Origin: Clavelina lepadiformis
Taxonomy: Eukaryota; Chordata; Ascidiacea; Aplousobranchia; Clavelinidae
Direction: 5' to 3'
DNA: 64,000 bases
Assembly: GCF_947623445.1 (NCBI RefSeq)
Contig: NC_135243.1
Coordinates: 9,426,501-9,490,500 of the forward strand
In this document: piece by piece, positions 24,679 through 40,962 of the stretch
Position numbering within the stretch: position 1 is the stretch's first letter
Layout: each line of letters begins with the position of its first letter
Translations under genes and position numbers: made by a program
Notes under the pieces: generated by a model
The model's database searches: none
Seen by the model: the letters and a program-made list of their open reading frames with translations, nothing else
Told to the model about the DNA's origin: nothing

Positions 24679-24995
24679 CAGTGTTTCTCAAACTTTTTTC
24701 GATCGCGTACCACCCGTTTTTTTTTACTACACTGCGTACCACCTGGCTCCTGAATGACTTATTTTACTCAAATGTACCGGTGTGTATTAGTTATTACTAT
24801 ACCATAACACCAATGAATAGCAAGAAAACACAATTTAATGTGACAGATGCAACTGTTTCTTCTGCACAAGCTTGTTTATCCGGGGTAACACATTACTCAC
24901 AGCACATCGAAAATCATGTACAGCGGTACGCGGTACTACTTAAAAAGCTCTCGCGTACCGTTAGTGGTACGCGTACCACAGGTTGAGAACCTCTG
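24679..24995 (+). mobile_element. hAT MITE with GGTACGCG subterminal motifs, copy 2
   Basis: This is the inverted counterpart of 13432-13760, starting CAGTGTTTCTCAAACTTTTT and ending in GTACCACAGGTTGAGAACCTCTG. The flanks CTATAAAC and CGTATAAAC share TATAAAC, an imperfect target duplication. The open frame of copy 1 is largely kept (MNSKKTQFNVTDATVSSAQA). Confidence 0.85.
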
Positions 24996-25991
24996 CGTAT
25001 AAACGATGAAAACTGTTTCGGTTTGTAAATAAGCATATCAATAAATATAATCCAAAGCCGCATTCCATTGTTGTATACAACAGAGTAGCAACAGAATAGA
25101 ACCTATACCGAAAGTAATGCACAGAACAACCAGAATGGTTATTCCGGTTCCGGTTGACGTTTTGCTATCGACATCAACAATAAACACACCTATAAATATA
25201 GATCCAAACTATAGTATATGAAATATAGGCTAGAACCGTTACAACGCTGAAAGTAACTTCAAAAGTCTAGATTAAAAGTCTTGAAGTTCTTCATTTTACA
25301 CAAATTTTTACTGTTAAATATTAGTAAAATTTGAAAACCTATAAAATATTTTATTTGTAAATTTTGGCGACTATTTGTTGGAGTAAGATTAAAAAAGATA
25401 CAAGTTTTTCTACATAGAATCGACAAGATAATCATCTATTGATAAATACAAAACAAATTACTTGAGTGTTAACAATGAGTTAAGGGCATTTGATAATAGT
25501 TGGCTATTTATCTAACAAGCGTAGGTCTAGCTGCTAGACTCTAGCTCTATTTACCAACACTACTGCATGAATGATTAACAACACGTTCTGCGTAATAGCA
25601 TTAACCAACAGTATTCAGTCGATCGAAAGAAGTTACCTTTTATCAAAAACTAACTACAGAAACGTGGAGAAGTTATTTGAAGAACAGGTAATGGACTCAG
25701 TTTAAAAATTCTTTTGTAAATTCCATAAGAAACCAATCATAATTTCATGTAGCAATAATTTAGGACGGGAAACATGAATATAATTACTTGACTATGACCT
25801 TAGTGGCCTGCAGAAATTTAACAGCGAGCAAGGCGTGCTGTTAAACAGGCAAATACTATTCTATACACTGTACATAAACTTAAGACATAGATATACGTTT
25901 GAACTTCACAAAGCGGTATAGTGCCGTCTTTTTTATCCCCAGGTATCGAGCCTTTTATGGACGATTTCCTGCTACGCCCTCCCCTGGCCAA
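24996..25991. other. Spacer between the two choline transporter copies
   Basis: AT-rich sequence with no recognised exon or RNA gene. It is shared downstream space between two convergent copies. Confidence 0.4.
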
Positions 25992-27125
25992 CTAGCAGTT
26001 GAAAAGGTCGAATCTCTCAGGGATTATTTTGCGGACAAATAGGTATTTAAAAATGAAAGAAAAACAAATTAAAGTAATGAAAGACACTACCATTGCAAAT
26101 GTCTTGTAAGGAAACCTCTCGTCACCGGGATATTGAATGCAAGGAGACAGATTAAACATGGGCTCTCCCCCGCCAAATCGAAGTATGCAGCCGACGATGT
26201 AACCGACAAGCGATCCGTAAGTATTCACATCTAGATATAAGACGCCTGTCAACTGAAAAGGCAACGAGTTTTACAACAACGAAGAAAAAAACTGAAAAAC
26301 GACAAGACTTTTCTTCTTGCCAACCTGAGGAAAAAGTAAAACGTAAACAAGGTCAGCAGAAATGAACCAAAGTCCGTAGACATCAGATCCGACGCACAGG
26401 GCGAGAGTCGTTCCCAACGAGGCCACGCAAAGAAGGGTTGCTCTTAATACCCATATCAATTCCTTTTGTGAAGCCTGTAACAGAAAATACTATACTGCAA
26501 AAACAGTGTGTTAAAATTTTGTGTTAAATTATCTTTCTTGCAAATTTTTTTATATGATACTATTAAATCAAAATCAATTTCTTTGGGAACAAATAAGCAA
26601 ACAGGAAATGTCTAGACAAGAAGTAAACAACAGCACTTATTTAAACACGAAATTGTCAAATTGTCTTCCAATGAAGAAAGTAGAAAAAGGATTTTTTAAA
26701 CGATTGTTAATACAATTTGTTTACTTATTCACCTTCACCTATACATATTTCTAGTTTCTAACACGAAGCATTCAATTTATATGATTGTATTTAATCCAAA
26801 TACCATCGTCATGCGCATAAACTTCCTTTTGCAACGTCAAAATTTCTCAAAAGCTTATTGTCATAATTAGCGATAAACTTGAGTTTATATGTCACACATT
26901 TTGTGGAATAATTGTTTAAACCGCTAGTCTACCACATAACACCGAGAAAGTGTTTGTCAGTTGTACCTTGAAAACAATTCTTTGAATTAAAGTTCAACTT
27001 GTTATAGCATTTGCCTTTCTTTACAATGACCAGAGAACGCAAACCTGTTGCCCTAAGCCAAGCTGGTAAACATTTCGCGTAAAAATGGTTGCAGCTGAAA
27101 GAATGCAACTGTCAATGGATGACAT
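25992..27125 (-). pseudogene. 5'-truncated second choline transporter (SLC5A7-like)
   Basis: Minus-strand exons 27125-27045, 26474-26325 and 26252-25992 have proper GT-AG junctions and stay in frame for about 163 residues. They encode the MSSIDSCILSAATIFTRNVY block, then KELIWVLRATLL...YGLWFISADLVYVLLFPQ, then LTGVLYLDVNTYGSLVGYIV through FPYKTFAMVVSFITL to a TAG stop. These correspond to the C-terminal third of the intact transporter. Similarity stops abruptly before the ATG of MSSIDS, where no AG acceptor is present. No upstream exons for the first ten or so transmembrane helices were found up to 30 kb. The copy is convergent with the intact gene. Its intact frame suggests recent truncation, or retention as a short product starting at that ATG. 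Confidence 0.75.
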
Positions 27126-28436
27126 CACGGAACATCAAACTATTCTACAAATAAGACTTAACGATTTTTTTGTAAAAGAAAACGAAGAAATGTGGTATCC
27201 TGCTATGACAAGATTACCAGACACCGGTTTTATTCAACGTCTCATTGTTTTTAAACTCTTTTTGTTGGTTGTGAGCACTGGCCCCAACACATTTCCATCG
27301 CTCGCATCGACCTACGACCTGCACTGCTTTCAATCCTATGTTTAAACCAGGATATGCCAAATCAATACACAATCATTATATATTTAATTTACATACGTGT
27401 AGTGAATAAGCTTATGTAATTTCTGAAATATTAATTCCGAAGCCAAATAGGATTGTAAACAATATGGTTTGTAGACAATAAAACTATATGATTCTATTTT
27501 AAAATGCCTTTTTCAAATATTTTTAAAACTGATAAAAATTAGATTATTAGAACACATGGAAAATGTATATTTTAACCCAGGCTATAAGTATGTATGGGCT
27601 CAAAATTTCTGGTATTAACATCTTATGAAGATTTGGTTATTTCTAGAAAAAGTGCCAACTAATTTCTTGCTTTCTTTGTTTTTATTACGTTCTGCATTAA
27701 ATCACGTCAATTCTGTCCTCCTTTTTGTTTCCATTTGAGGAATGCAGTTTTACTGGTTGATTTCTTGTTGTCCTATCTCTTTTCTTTGTTACTGCAATGC
27801 ACGTTACGTATGATGATAAAAGAAATGTAACGTTGAAATAATTATCACAGCCTATTTTAAACTGTTTACTAACTTTCTGTAAAACACGACATGCCAATAA
27901 ACAAATAATACAACATTTCTCAGCATCAGAATGAAAAGATTTTATATCAGTGTTGTATAGTAACTTCGATCACAACACGACAAATGAAATAAAAGGAAGG
28001 AAGCAATTTGTATATAGAGTTAAATTTATTAACCGTTGTCAATTCAAAAGTCCACTCTCTTTATTTCATGAGCGTGCAAAGGGATCTTTTAGGACACAAT
28101 CAAAATTTATTAATTTCGGTGAAACAACACAAATTTTGAGCCTATATACCAGCATGAGTCAAAAAGGCAAGAGCTAAATTGGTACGTCTAATTTGATACA
28201 ACTTAGAAGTAGAAAATGAATTGCAGTTTAAGAAACAATGATTAAAAAATACTGTAAATAAAAAGAATTTTGTTCTCAAAAAATTTGGAGGGTGAAGCAA
28301 AACCAACGTATATATAGTGCATGTATGCTACAATTTCTACGGTCTACTGCGCTGCTTTTTACATTTTACCGTCTCCTGCTCGATCTACAACAAATGTTTG
28401 TATTGTATTATTATTTCTAAAATGAATATATTAATG
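27126..28436. other. No recognisable feature
   Basis: AT-rich sequence. No upstream transporter exons, RNA genes or paired repeats were recognised. Confidence 0.4.
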
Positions 28437-29404
28437 TAGGGGAGACCGGGGTTAGTTGGAAAAAATTTTAGGAAAATTTAAACCACCAAAATTCAGAATG
28501 ATCTTCGAAACCTTTATCAGGTCTGGCATAATGACTACGATCATCTACAACTTATTACAAAAGACTGACCAGAAATTGTTACAGGTTTACGCACAAACTT
28601 TAATTTTTCAGACCTCAGTCACGTGTTTCAACTAACCCCGAAGCCGGGGCTTGTTGGAAAACCACACGGGGTTAGTTGAACATACATCGATTTGTTATAT
28701 ACAGTATTCAAAAGTGTCTGTTCTTTGAATGTCAATCAATCTATTGTGGATTTTAGCCCGACTAGTCAACAGGGAAGACAAATTTCTGCTGACAGCGTTT
28801 CGTTGATCCGCGTAGATCCACGTTGAGTTTTGCGTTTATACTCGCGCATACTTTCAATTATAAAGTGTAGCTATTTATCGATCTGTATCAAATAACAAGT
28901 TCCAACTTAACTGTACGAGGCTGTATAAGTAAAAAATATGAATTCCACCAAGCATTAATAAAAGAAATTTTTACTCATATGATTTTACATATTCCAACTA
29001 ACTCCATTCAAATTTTTCCAACTAACCCCGTATACACATGGGAGAGAAAACTTACTTTTTATGTAGCCACTAAACCAGGTAATTTAATTGCCTCTGCCTT
29101 TTCTGGTACCATGACATCTACGGTCAATATAGACTAATGAACTTTCACTTATCTCTCTAGAGTCTAAAGCACTATGTTACACTATATTAACCAACAAGCT
29201 CGAATTTTAGTTCAAAGTGTAAAATCAGAAAAGCGTGTACCACTCTTATGCTTCTGCTCTGAGACCAATAAAATTAATATGGCGAATAGTTAACATAGTT
29301 GTCAATCACTAAGGGGCAGTAAAGATTTACAAAGATGTTCGGGGAGTACTAAAACAGCGATGTTTCAACTAACCCCGCTTTCCAACTAGCCCCGGTTTCC
29401 CCTA
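28437..29404. mobile_element. Inverted-repeat DNA element with GGGGTTAGTTG motifs
   Basis: The ends read TAGGGGAGACCGGGGTTAGT and, on the complement of the right end, TAGGGGAAACCGGGGCTAGT. The motif CAACTAACCCCG (or complement) recurs near 28628, 28670, 29020 and 29365. The trinucleotide ATG lies directly outside both ends, a possible 3-bp duplication. No transposase frame is seen, so the family cannot be named. Confidence 0.75.
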
Positions 29405-30197
29405 ATGACTATTACGAAAGTTTTTTGGTTGAATAGACCATTTTTTCCGTATACATTAATTTGTCTTTAACATCTTTAAAGGTTTGTATAATTTTTAACC
29501 CAGAATAAAATAGTAATAGGCCTATAGTGAGTTGGCGATTGTTGATCGATGATGAATGATGATGCAACGCTGTAGTGTGGAGTTGTAACTGGCAATGCAT
29601 GTTGTTCATGGTGTAATGTTGTGTCTGTGGTATAGTGTATGTTTTCGAGCTTCATGGTGTAGTGCGGGTTTCCATGTTGTAGTGACGTTATAGCATTTGC
29701 TGCAACGGTAAGTTGTGCAGAAAGGCTATCAAAAGATGTGATGCAGGCGTTACTACTACTTTTTTCGGTATTTCGCAGACAAAAAGCCGTAAGTTTGAAG
29801 TGATCATGGTTCTAATTTAAAATTGAACTCAGTTTGTCAAAAGAATACAATAATACAAACTTTTTAAAGTTACAACTCCTGTAACAACTGGCTGCATGTT
29901 TTTTTTCCATAAAATAATACAGGACCTTCTATTTTGTCGCAGTTGAGTTCCTGTTATTTATATAATACTGCCTAATATTAATATTTGGCAGGATACCTGC
30001 CTCCCCCAAAAAAATACACAAATTTAAAAAAACTATATCCAGCAACAATGTTTGTGCTCCAATTAAATATGCTCTAAGTCGTCTTTTAGATTGCGAGTTT
30101 AATAACAAGAACATTCGACATACTATTAATTGCTGTAAAACTAATTAACCGGCCTGCCCGCAAACCGTGAGAAACTTTTAGTAGCTCTCGACCGAAA
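29405..30197. other. Region upstream of the discoidin exons
   Basis: Contains a patch of TGTAGTG/TGGTGTAGT-like microrepeats near 29570-29690. No exon is recognised. Any missing 5' exons of the discoidin gene would lie here or be lost. Confidence 0.35.
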
Positions 30198-31453
30198 AGG
30201 TGGCCCATCCCCGATCCACACAATCATACAATATGGTACATAAATCATTCATACATTACTACTCATTTGCAATATGATCTGCGCAGAAATGATTTCAATT
30301 TCACAAAGTTTCATAACACAGCTTGGATAGGGAATTGGCTTCAAATGGATCTCAAAAGTATCACAAGCGTTGTCACCATTATAAAGCAAGGAAGGACTGG
30401 TGTTTATGTGGACGGCTTCAAAATATCGTATAGGGAATCAACTGATGAACTTCAAACAATACAAAATAAGAGCGGTGAAGACATAGTAAGTGCCAAGGAG
30501 GTATATTTGACATTTGAAACAAATCTGAAAAAACAAAATACTGTAGCTTCATTTGACTTTGTTATAAAGTCTGTTTTCCACTGATGAAAGTGTAGGCTAT
30601 TAACCCTATTTTAACTAGGCTTGGCCTCCCCCGCACACAGTCACAGCAAAACGTGGCGTACAGTTGCATTGTTTGTTGTAGAAACTTGGAATTTGGTGAC
30701 TTTTCCTAAAAAGTGTTCAGCTATCTGTCCATATTTGTTTGATAAAGTTGTATTTTGTAATTTTTGAGATATTGTGATATTTTCATGATTTTGCTCTCTC
30801 TCCGCATTGAAGCGTATTACTCATTTTCGCACCAATAACTCGACTAACTATTCTCTTGCGTTCTCTTCTCGCGGTCAGCTGGTTTTCCGCACAGCGGGGG
30901 CGCTGCGTAACAAGAAAAATTTCTAGAAATGTGTCACTTTTAGAAATACTTAATTTACACTAAATTCACTTTCTTTAGGTTTACAATTATGATGTATACA
31001 GGAAGCCAGATGATTTTTCTACTAACCTGTAAAATCCGATCAGTTTACGACGTATAGTTTTCTAGTAATTAACGATTGAAAATCTGTGTGCAGTTACGGC
31101 CACACTTAGTTAAAATAGAAAAGTCGCGAGCCTGGTTAGGATAGGCTACTAATGGTTTTGAAAGCAATCTTGTTCATTGTTAGTTTTTGTTTATGAGAGC
31201 TTAAACTGAAACTACGATCGGATAAACCTCTCTTTATCTATCCTTTTCTTAAACGTCACCGGTCCATCCATCTCTTTATTAGATCTTTCGTGTGAATCCA
31301 GGAGTTCCAAATGACAGTGAGCTACATGTTAGAAATAACATTCCAGACCCTGCGGTCAGAAGATATTTTTGGCTTACTATTGAAAGTACATTTAGAAATA
31401 CAGTACCTGTACTTGCTATTGGAATATATCACGTGTTAATGCACGCTACATAG
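30198..31453 (+). CDS. Discoidin (F5/8 type C) domain gene, two exons seen, probably partial
   Basis: Exon one (about 30198-30485) and exon two (31283-31453) join in phase 0. They encode one discoidin domain of roughly 150 residues: an IPDPHNHT start, then QYDLRRND, NWLQMDLKSITSVVTIIKQG, VDGFKISYRES, IFRVNPGVPNDSELHVRN and the closing RRYFWLTIES. A GTAAGT donor and TTATTAG acceptor bracket the 797-base intron. Such domains bind carbohydrates or membranes in secreted and receptor proteins. The frame is open back to 30171, but no ATG or signal peptide is present there, so the 5' end is missing or lies in unrecognised exons. The stop follows directly after the domain. It may be the 3' end of a larger gene or a domain fragment. 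Confidence 0.7.
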
Positions 31454-33116
31454 AGTTAATATGTGAATTCAATTTCGCTTGCTCAAAATAATAAGTTGCG
31501 CAAACGTTCATATAGTTTTATGGTTGTTTAGGTAAAAACAACATGGACATATATACTCGTAATGCTAAATTTTATAAGAAATTGCTAACAAATATATGAA
31601 AAGAGCGGTCAAGTAACTGAATCAAAACAAGTAGTCTCTTATGTTTGTGAATTAATTGGTTTCCTGCAGAAAATTAAATGAAATATCACATCTAGTCTAC
31701 AAAGAATGCATATGAGTTATTAAAGGTTTGATCCTTCAAAACTGTACTCTGGAATATTTCTTAATATTTTCTTACATCTCTATCTGCATTCATTTTATCT
31801 GTCTCCATTTTAATGTCGTGGAGAAATAGGCAACTAATATAACGATATAAACTATTAATTTAGTAAGATAAGATATACAGTATAGGCTTGGATTTTTTAC
31901 AGTATGCTTTTACGAAAACATAGAAAGCTTTGTTTCTGATTAATACATTTTTCGTTGTATACGTTTTGCTTCCGGTAAGTGCGCCTTGTTTGTATAATGT
32001 GAATATTGTGATGTTGCGTTCGAAATCGTGAATGTATTAAATATCAAACGGCAAAAGAATAAAAAAATTTCTATGGAAGATTACAATCGTGAATATTTTG
32101 ATGCATGCTTGCGTTCTGCTGGACCAAGTTGATTTTTTTAATGCCCATTTAAAGGTTTGTGTTGTTTAATAGATTAAAAATTAATCGAGCAAAACTTGGA
32201 AATAAGTTGGTGGGGTTCTGTGTCTGTAATGCTAAAATATTTATACACTTCAATATTTGTACACTAAGCAGGTTTGGTACACTATACTAGCGGTAAACCG
32301 CTTCACCTTGAGTGAGTGATGGTTTTGAAGTCCGACTTCTTGGAAAATACGCGTCAGGATTGCAATCATTCAACATTGCATCAGCCTCGTCGCGTACCAC
32401 TGTGTTAGAGACTACGACGGCGATCTAATTATTATTATTGATAGTTCGGTCGTCACAGCTCAGTTGCAAAAGCAGATCATTTATTTTTACCTTTGCTTTT
32501 TGGCAGAATGAATGAAAAGTCTAAGCTCTTTAACTTGGTTTAATATATGGTAACCCTTTTATCTGTTACAGCCTACTGTTGTCTGCGAATTTCGTGCCAA
32601 GTTTCAAGACAAACTGGATGTTAATTACACAAAACCCGGAAAAAGTCAGTGGGGGGTTATTGACACAAAACCGTTATCAATCATGAGTCAGCATTATATA
32701 ACTTCCAATGTTTCTTTAGCTAACATCCTAACAGTTTTCTGTTTACCGAGTCCAAAGCCAACTGGGTAATCGGCAGAAATCTTCGCATTCAGACTGCACG
32801 AAGTCAGACATATCACCATGGGAGAGCACAAACACTTAATTGCAAGGTGAATTGAGTAACTTTTTACTGCTTTACAAACGCGAAAGAACATTGACATTGC
32901 GTTAGAACACAAGGCTTATAAGAACTTTTGTACGCAAAATGGTGAACATTCTCAATTAAGAAATGCACAGGATAACTAAAATTGCATACATAACTTCGTA
33001 ATTACATCTAGCACTCCAAACATACTTGATTATATTATGATTTCTGAAACTAATACAGTCCCAACATACTGAAAACGAGCGTTACAATTACAAGGAATGT
33101 TTTTTATGGAACGATT
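31454..33116. other. Spacer between the discoidin exons and AHCY
   Basis: The only notable frame is 32572-32769 (+), which opens right after TTACAG and runs 65 codons to a stop. It has no recognised domain. The rest is AT-rich. The 3' untranslated region of AHCY lies at the upper end. Confidence 0.35.
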
Positions 33117-37248
<4,132 letters not shown>

Positions 37249-37346
37249 GTTTCGTTTTAGAAAAAGCAAAATACTGTTTAAGTCTTCACACAACCTTTCA
37301 CGTGACCGTTAGAACTAAGTGAGGGGAAGGAACATGTGTTCGCAGT

Positions 37347-37354
37347 TATTTATA
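37347..37354 (-). promoter_or_regulatory. TATA box of the AHCY gene
   Basis: On the minus strand TATAAATA lies 99 bases before the AHCY start codon, which leaves about 70 bases for a leader. No other gene start is near it. Confidence 0.55.
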
Positions 37355-37523
37355 CAAGGCTAAAGTCGCTTAAGCATGACGCAACGTCAAACGAAGAAGT
37401 TGTTTTTATCACTACAGACATCACATTTACATTGATGGATAATTATTTATTATTACATTGAAGTATACGTGATTAAGCGCTTGAGCGCAATTCTTCTGAT
37501 TGGATAAGGACGCTGAACAAAAG

Positions 37524-37580
37524 TTATTATTATTATTATTAGTTATTTATTTATTTTTTCATTATTATTATTATTATTTT
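37524..37580. repeat. TTA/ATT microsatellite
   Basis: Imperfect run of TTA and ATT triplets interrupted by TTATTTATTT. Confidence 0.85.
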
Positions 37581-38888
37581 ATAAAATTTGTACACAAAAT
37601 CCACCCGACTTTGTGAGCCAACCAAGCAAAGTAACATGGTTAAATTTATTATTGTTTTTATTATTACCTTTATCGATTAATGAAGCGGAATCGGAAAAGT
37701 CACAAAAGAAAATGTTTACATGAAACTGTAACACACACTATAACCCTGCTGTTTTCTACAAACTATCATTCTACCATCTATCAATTTCAAATCGGTTTTA
37801 TTGTAAGGTTGGGAATTTAACCAATCGTAGGCTATTTTTTACCGTTAAAGGTGCCTAGGCACATGATTCATTTGCGTTGCGAACTCGTTTTGAGAATGCA
37901 TTGCCAATCACATCGAATGTGCAGGCACCTTTGTAGTCTGGCTAGGCATATTTCGCATTCAACGAAAATGCCTATCTGTAAATGTGTGCCTATAATTGTA
38001 TATAACGCGTTACCGTATTTTAATAGAGTATAAAGTATAGGCCTATTGCTCACAACATATTGGTAGATTTCTGTTTACCCAGTTTACATGAATTTAGTGG
38101 CCGTGCCAGTTAAGCAAGTATAACCCTGATTGTTTTTGAGCACGTTTTAAGCCTTTTCGGCTTTGTCACTTTTTCCCGTTCATTGGCGAGTGCTAGCAGC
38201 AAATGGTTTGCTTTTTCTTCCCCATCGCGCTTTTGACGAAAAGCAAAATTCTTGATGAATGGATTGATGATGGTCGACAATCGAGATATTTCATTTCACA
38301 AAAACTTAAACGACAAAACGTCACACATTTAATACCACGGGCAATAAACACAAATGAATGGCGGGTCTCTGTGTAGCTGAAGCCACAGCTGATCAATCTA
38401 TAGAAAAATGTTTAAGCTTATATATATACTGTACGTTAAGGAGTTTACGCTGCTTTTTTTTTGTTCTTTTATTAGTCAGACGTTTCGGTCCATTCCGATC
38501 CATATCTACAATCAATTTCAATGTATTTGAGAACCAACAACATGGCGAGGTTTATAACTATACTGTAGCGTAAAAGAAATAATGGAGTGAAAAGTAACTG
38601 GTGAAAACTACATTGAGACGATCGACCTTAACAAAAAATAGATAAAACGATTGTTTACCTATGTTCAGCGATGGTTGAAAACTATGGATTTGTAGATGTT
38701 CTTTTCCGATCCTGACAGGCCGTTGATAAGATGTCAGGTTTAGCAAAGTCTACGGTTATACTGTAGTGTTATGGATGGAGGTGTCTGGCAGCTTCAAAGT
38801 TGTTGTTAGAGCTTTTGCTTGTTTTCGTGCATTTTTGTGAGAAGGTTTTTGCGGATTTGTCCTATGTATTGCGCGCGTGCAATATGTA

Positions 38889-39073
38889 GGGTGTCCACAA
38901 ATTTTTGGTACAGGGTTAAAAATAAGACAATCCTGACGATAAGACCATTCTTCTTGTCCACTTAAGAGTACCAGCTCGATTCGTTCTTCTTTAGACAGAG
39001 CCATCATTCAATCCGGAAAAAAATAAATGAATTTGTAAAATTCCCTATGTACCTAAACTTTATGGACACCCTG
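38889..39073 (-). mobile_element. Tiny mariner-like MITE with a transposase N-terminal stub
   Basis: The inner ends read GGGTGTCCACAAA and, on the complement of the other end, CAGGGTGTCCATAAAG, with TA next to both. On the minus strand a frame starts MMALSKEERIELVLLSGQEE, a helix-turn-helix start typical of the mariner/IS630 assemblage. It runs straight into the opposite terminal repeat. About 185 bases remain, so it is an extreme internal deletion. Confidence 0.65.
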
Positions 39074-40027
39074 TATATTAATATTATCTTGAATATTGCT
39101 CTAATAAAATTCTTTTTATTGTTTTGGCTCATGTATTCATTATACGTACGAATCACAACTTCCGACATTTTGCTTATAAATGCTTTTGCTTTTGTTAACT
39201 TTTCTATTTTATTTAACTTTTGTTACCTTTAGTTTTAATATAAAAACATTGTTGCGTTCTTATTTTGGTGGCCGGGCTTACCTCTTTCATATTTGTAGCA
39301 CCATCATAATTTACACCTGGTACGATTTAAGCCCTCAAGGCTTTTCCACTTTTCCGCATTTATTGATTGTTTGTGAGCATATTTCTTGTTTGACCAATTT
39401 GCAAAAAGGTAAGCACCATACTTTGGCTTCCACAGTCAATGGCGAAAACAAGCTATACTGTACGAAATTTAACAAATTTTAAGAATTTTATTCACTACCA
39501 CAGTTAACTTAAAAATCGTTTACATTTTCCCCTAAAACTATAGTATAGGAGTATAGGCTTATCATCTACAGTTTTCGAAAAAAGAACGTTATATTTGATC
39601 CTTTTACCAGTTATTTTTATTCCAATGTGATTTTGATTAACCTGACCTTATAATACACTTTTTCTCGTACAAATTGAAAGAGCAGATGACACAATGCATT
39701 TCTGTGACTACAACGCTTTACCGTATATAGGTTACGGAATTTTAATTTTTCAGAATCTAATATGGTGGGGATTTCGTTCAAGCGAAATCGAAATCAAATC
39801 GGACAAAGGCCGGCCTTGGCAAGCGTGGGAAATAATGCAAGAACTTTTGGCGGACTCTTTGCCCATTTTAACAAACAACAACCTTTCACATGAACATCAA
39901 AATTGTTAAAATGAGAGTGTCGCACACTGTATTTACATAAGCTCATTGTCACCGCGATGTCGGTGTTAATACAAACTATATGTTCGGATTTTCATAAGTT
40001 CCAGTTCATCTTAGAGAACGTCGTAAC

Positions 40028-40102
40028 GGTCTCTGTGACGCAATCGGTTATCGTGTTCGGCTGTTAACCGAAAGGTTGCTGGTTCGAGCTCATCCAAGGA
40101 CG
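40028..40102 (+). pseudogene. Degenerate tRNA-Asn (GTT)
   Basis: The sequence starts GTCTCTGTGACGCAATCGG, has an intact anticodon arm TTCGG-CTGTTAA-CCGAA with anticodon GTT, and ends AAGGACG. The acceptor stem has a C-A mismatch, the D stem loses a pair, and an extra base disrupts the T stem. A functional tRNA-Asn would be 74 bases and fully paired. It is a decayed tRNA gene or a tRNA-derived repeat. Confidence 0.65.
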
Positions 40103-40962
40103 TTTTGAAGAAAAACGATACATCCTACAACTGCGTGATTGTACGATGTAGTAATGAGTATTAATCAGTATCAATACAAATAACCTCTTTCTCATCTCGG
40201 ACGTAGGAAACTGCGCGGGCTTAGGACCGAACTTCTGGATTTTGGACAATGGGGCACTTTTCCTTTTAACACAGTAATCATAAAATTGCTGATCATAAAA
40301 TAAGACATTGCGCAGCAGCAGGTTGAAATCACGCCCAAATCCCACCGATCAATACGACAAAACATTTTGCACAGCTTTCGCATCAAGTTGCGCTAGTTTT
40401 TAGATATAGGCTTATCTGACCTGATAAATATTTAGTTTTATTTTTTGGTATAACTTAATTCTGAGGTTTTTAAATATCCGGCTTTCATTTACCAGACGGA
40501 CAACCGATAGCTTCTGGGACACTAGTAAGTTATACTTCAAGCGTAATGACAGCAAAAATATTCTACATTGGACAGACGAGCAAAAACGTCAAAATTATGT
40601 TATACCAAACACTAAAGGAAATATTTTTTAGATCAATAGTAACGTAAGTGTAAACTTCAACAGTTTTCTTCATGCAAGTTACAAGTTTCGTTAAGTATAT
40701 TGGCACAAATTACCATAGCCTAACAGGCATTAGGCCTATGTCGGACAAAAACTGTGCAAAGGTGTTGGTCGCTTATTAATTTCATATCAGGATTAATAAA
40801 CCATCTTATAGGTGATTTGATTTCATTCAAGACAACGTTTTTAAACCTATACTAATACTGTATTACAAATAATTTAATCCAAGCTTTAAACAAGTACACA
40901 ATAACCCATACGTGAAATAATTGTGCAGAAAAAACATGCGAGCTATGGCATCCTGTATGTAA
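40103..40962. other. No recognisable feature
   Basis: AT-rich sequence between the tRNA relic and the next MITE. No exon or paired repeat is recognised. Confidence 0.4.

Larger units (their letters stand above)
37249..40027. other. Mostly unassigned region upstream of AHCY
   Basis: Besides the TATA box, an ATT/TTA microsatellite and a small mariner-like MITE, no exon is recognised on either strand. Confidence 0.4.
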
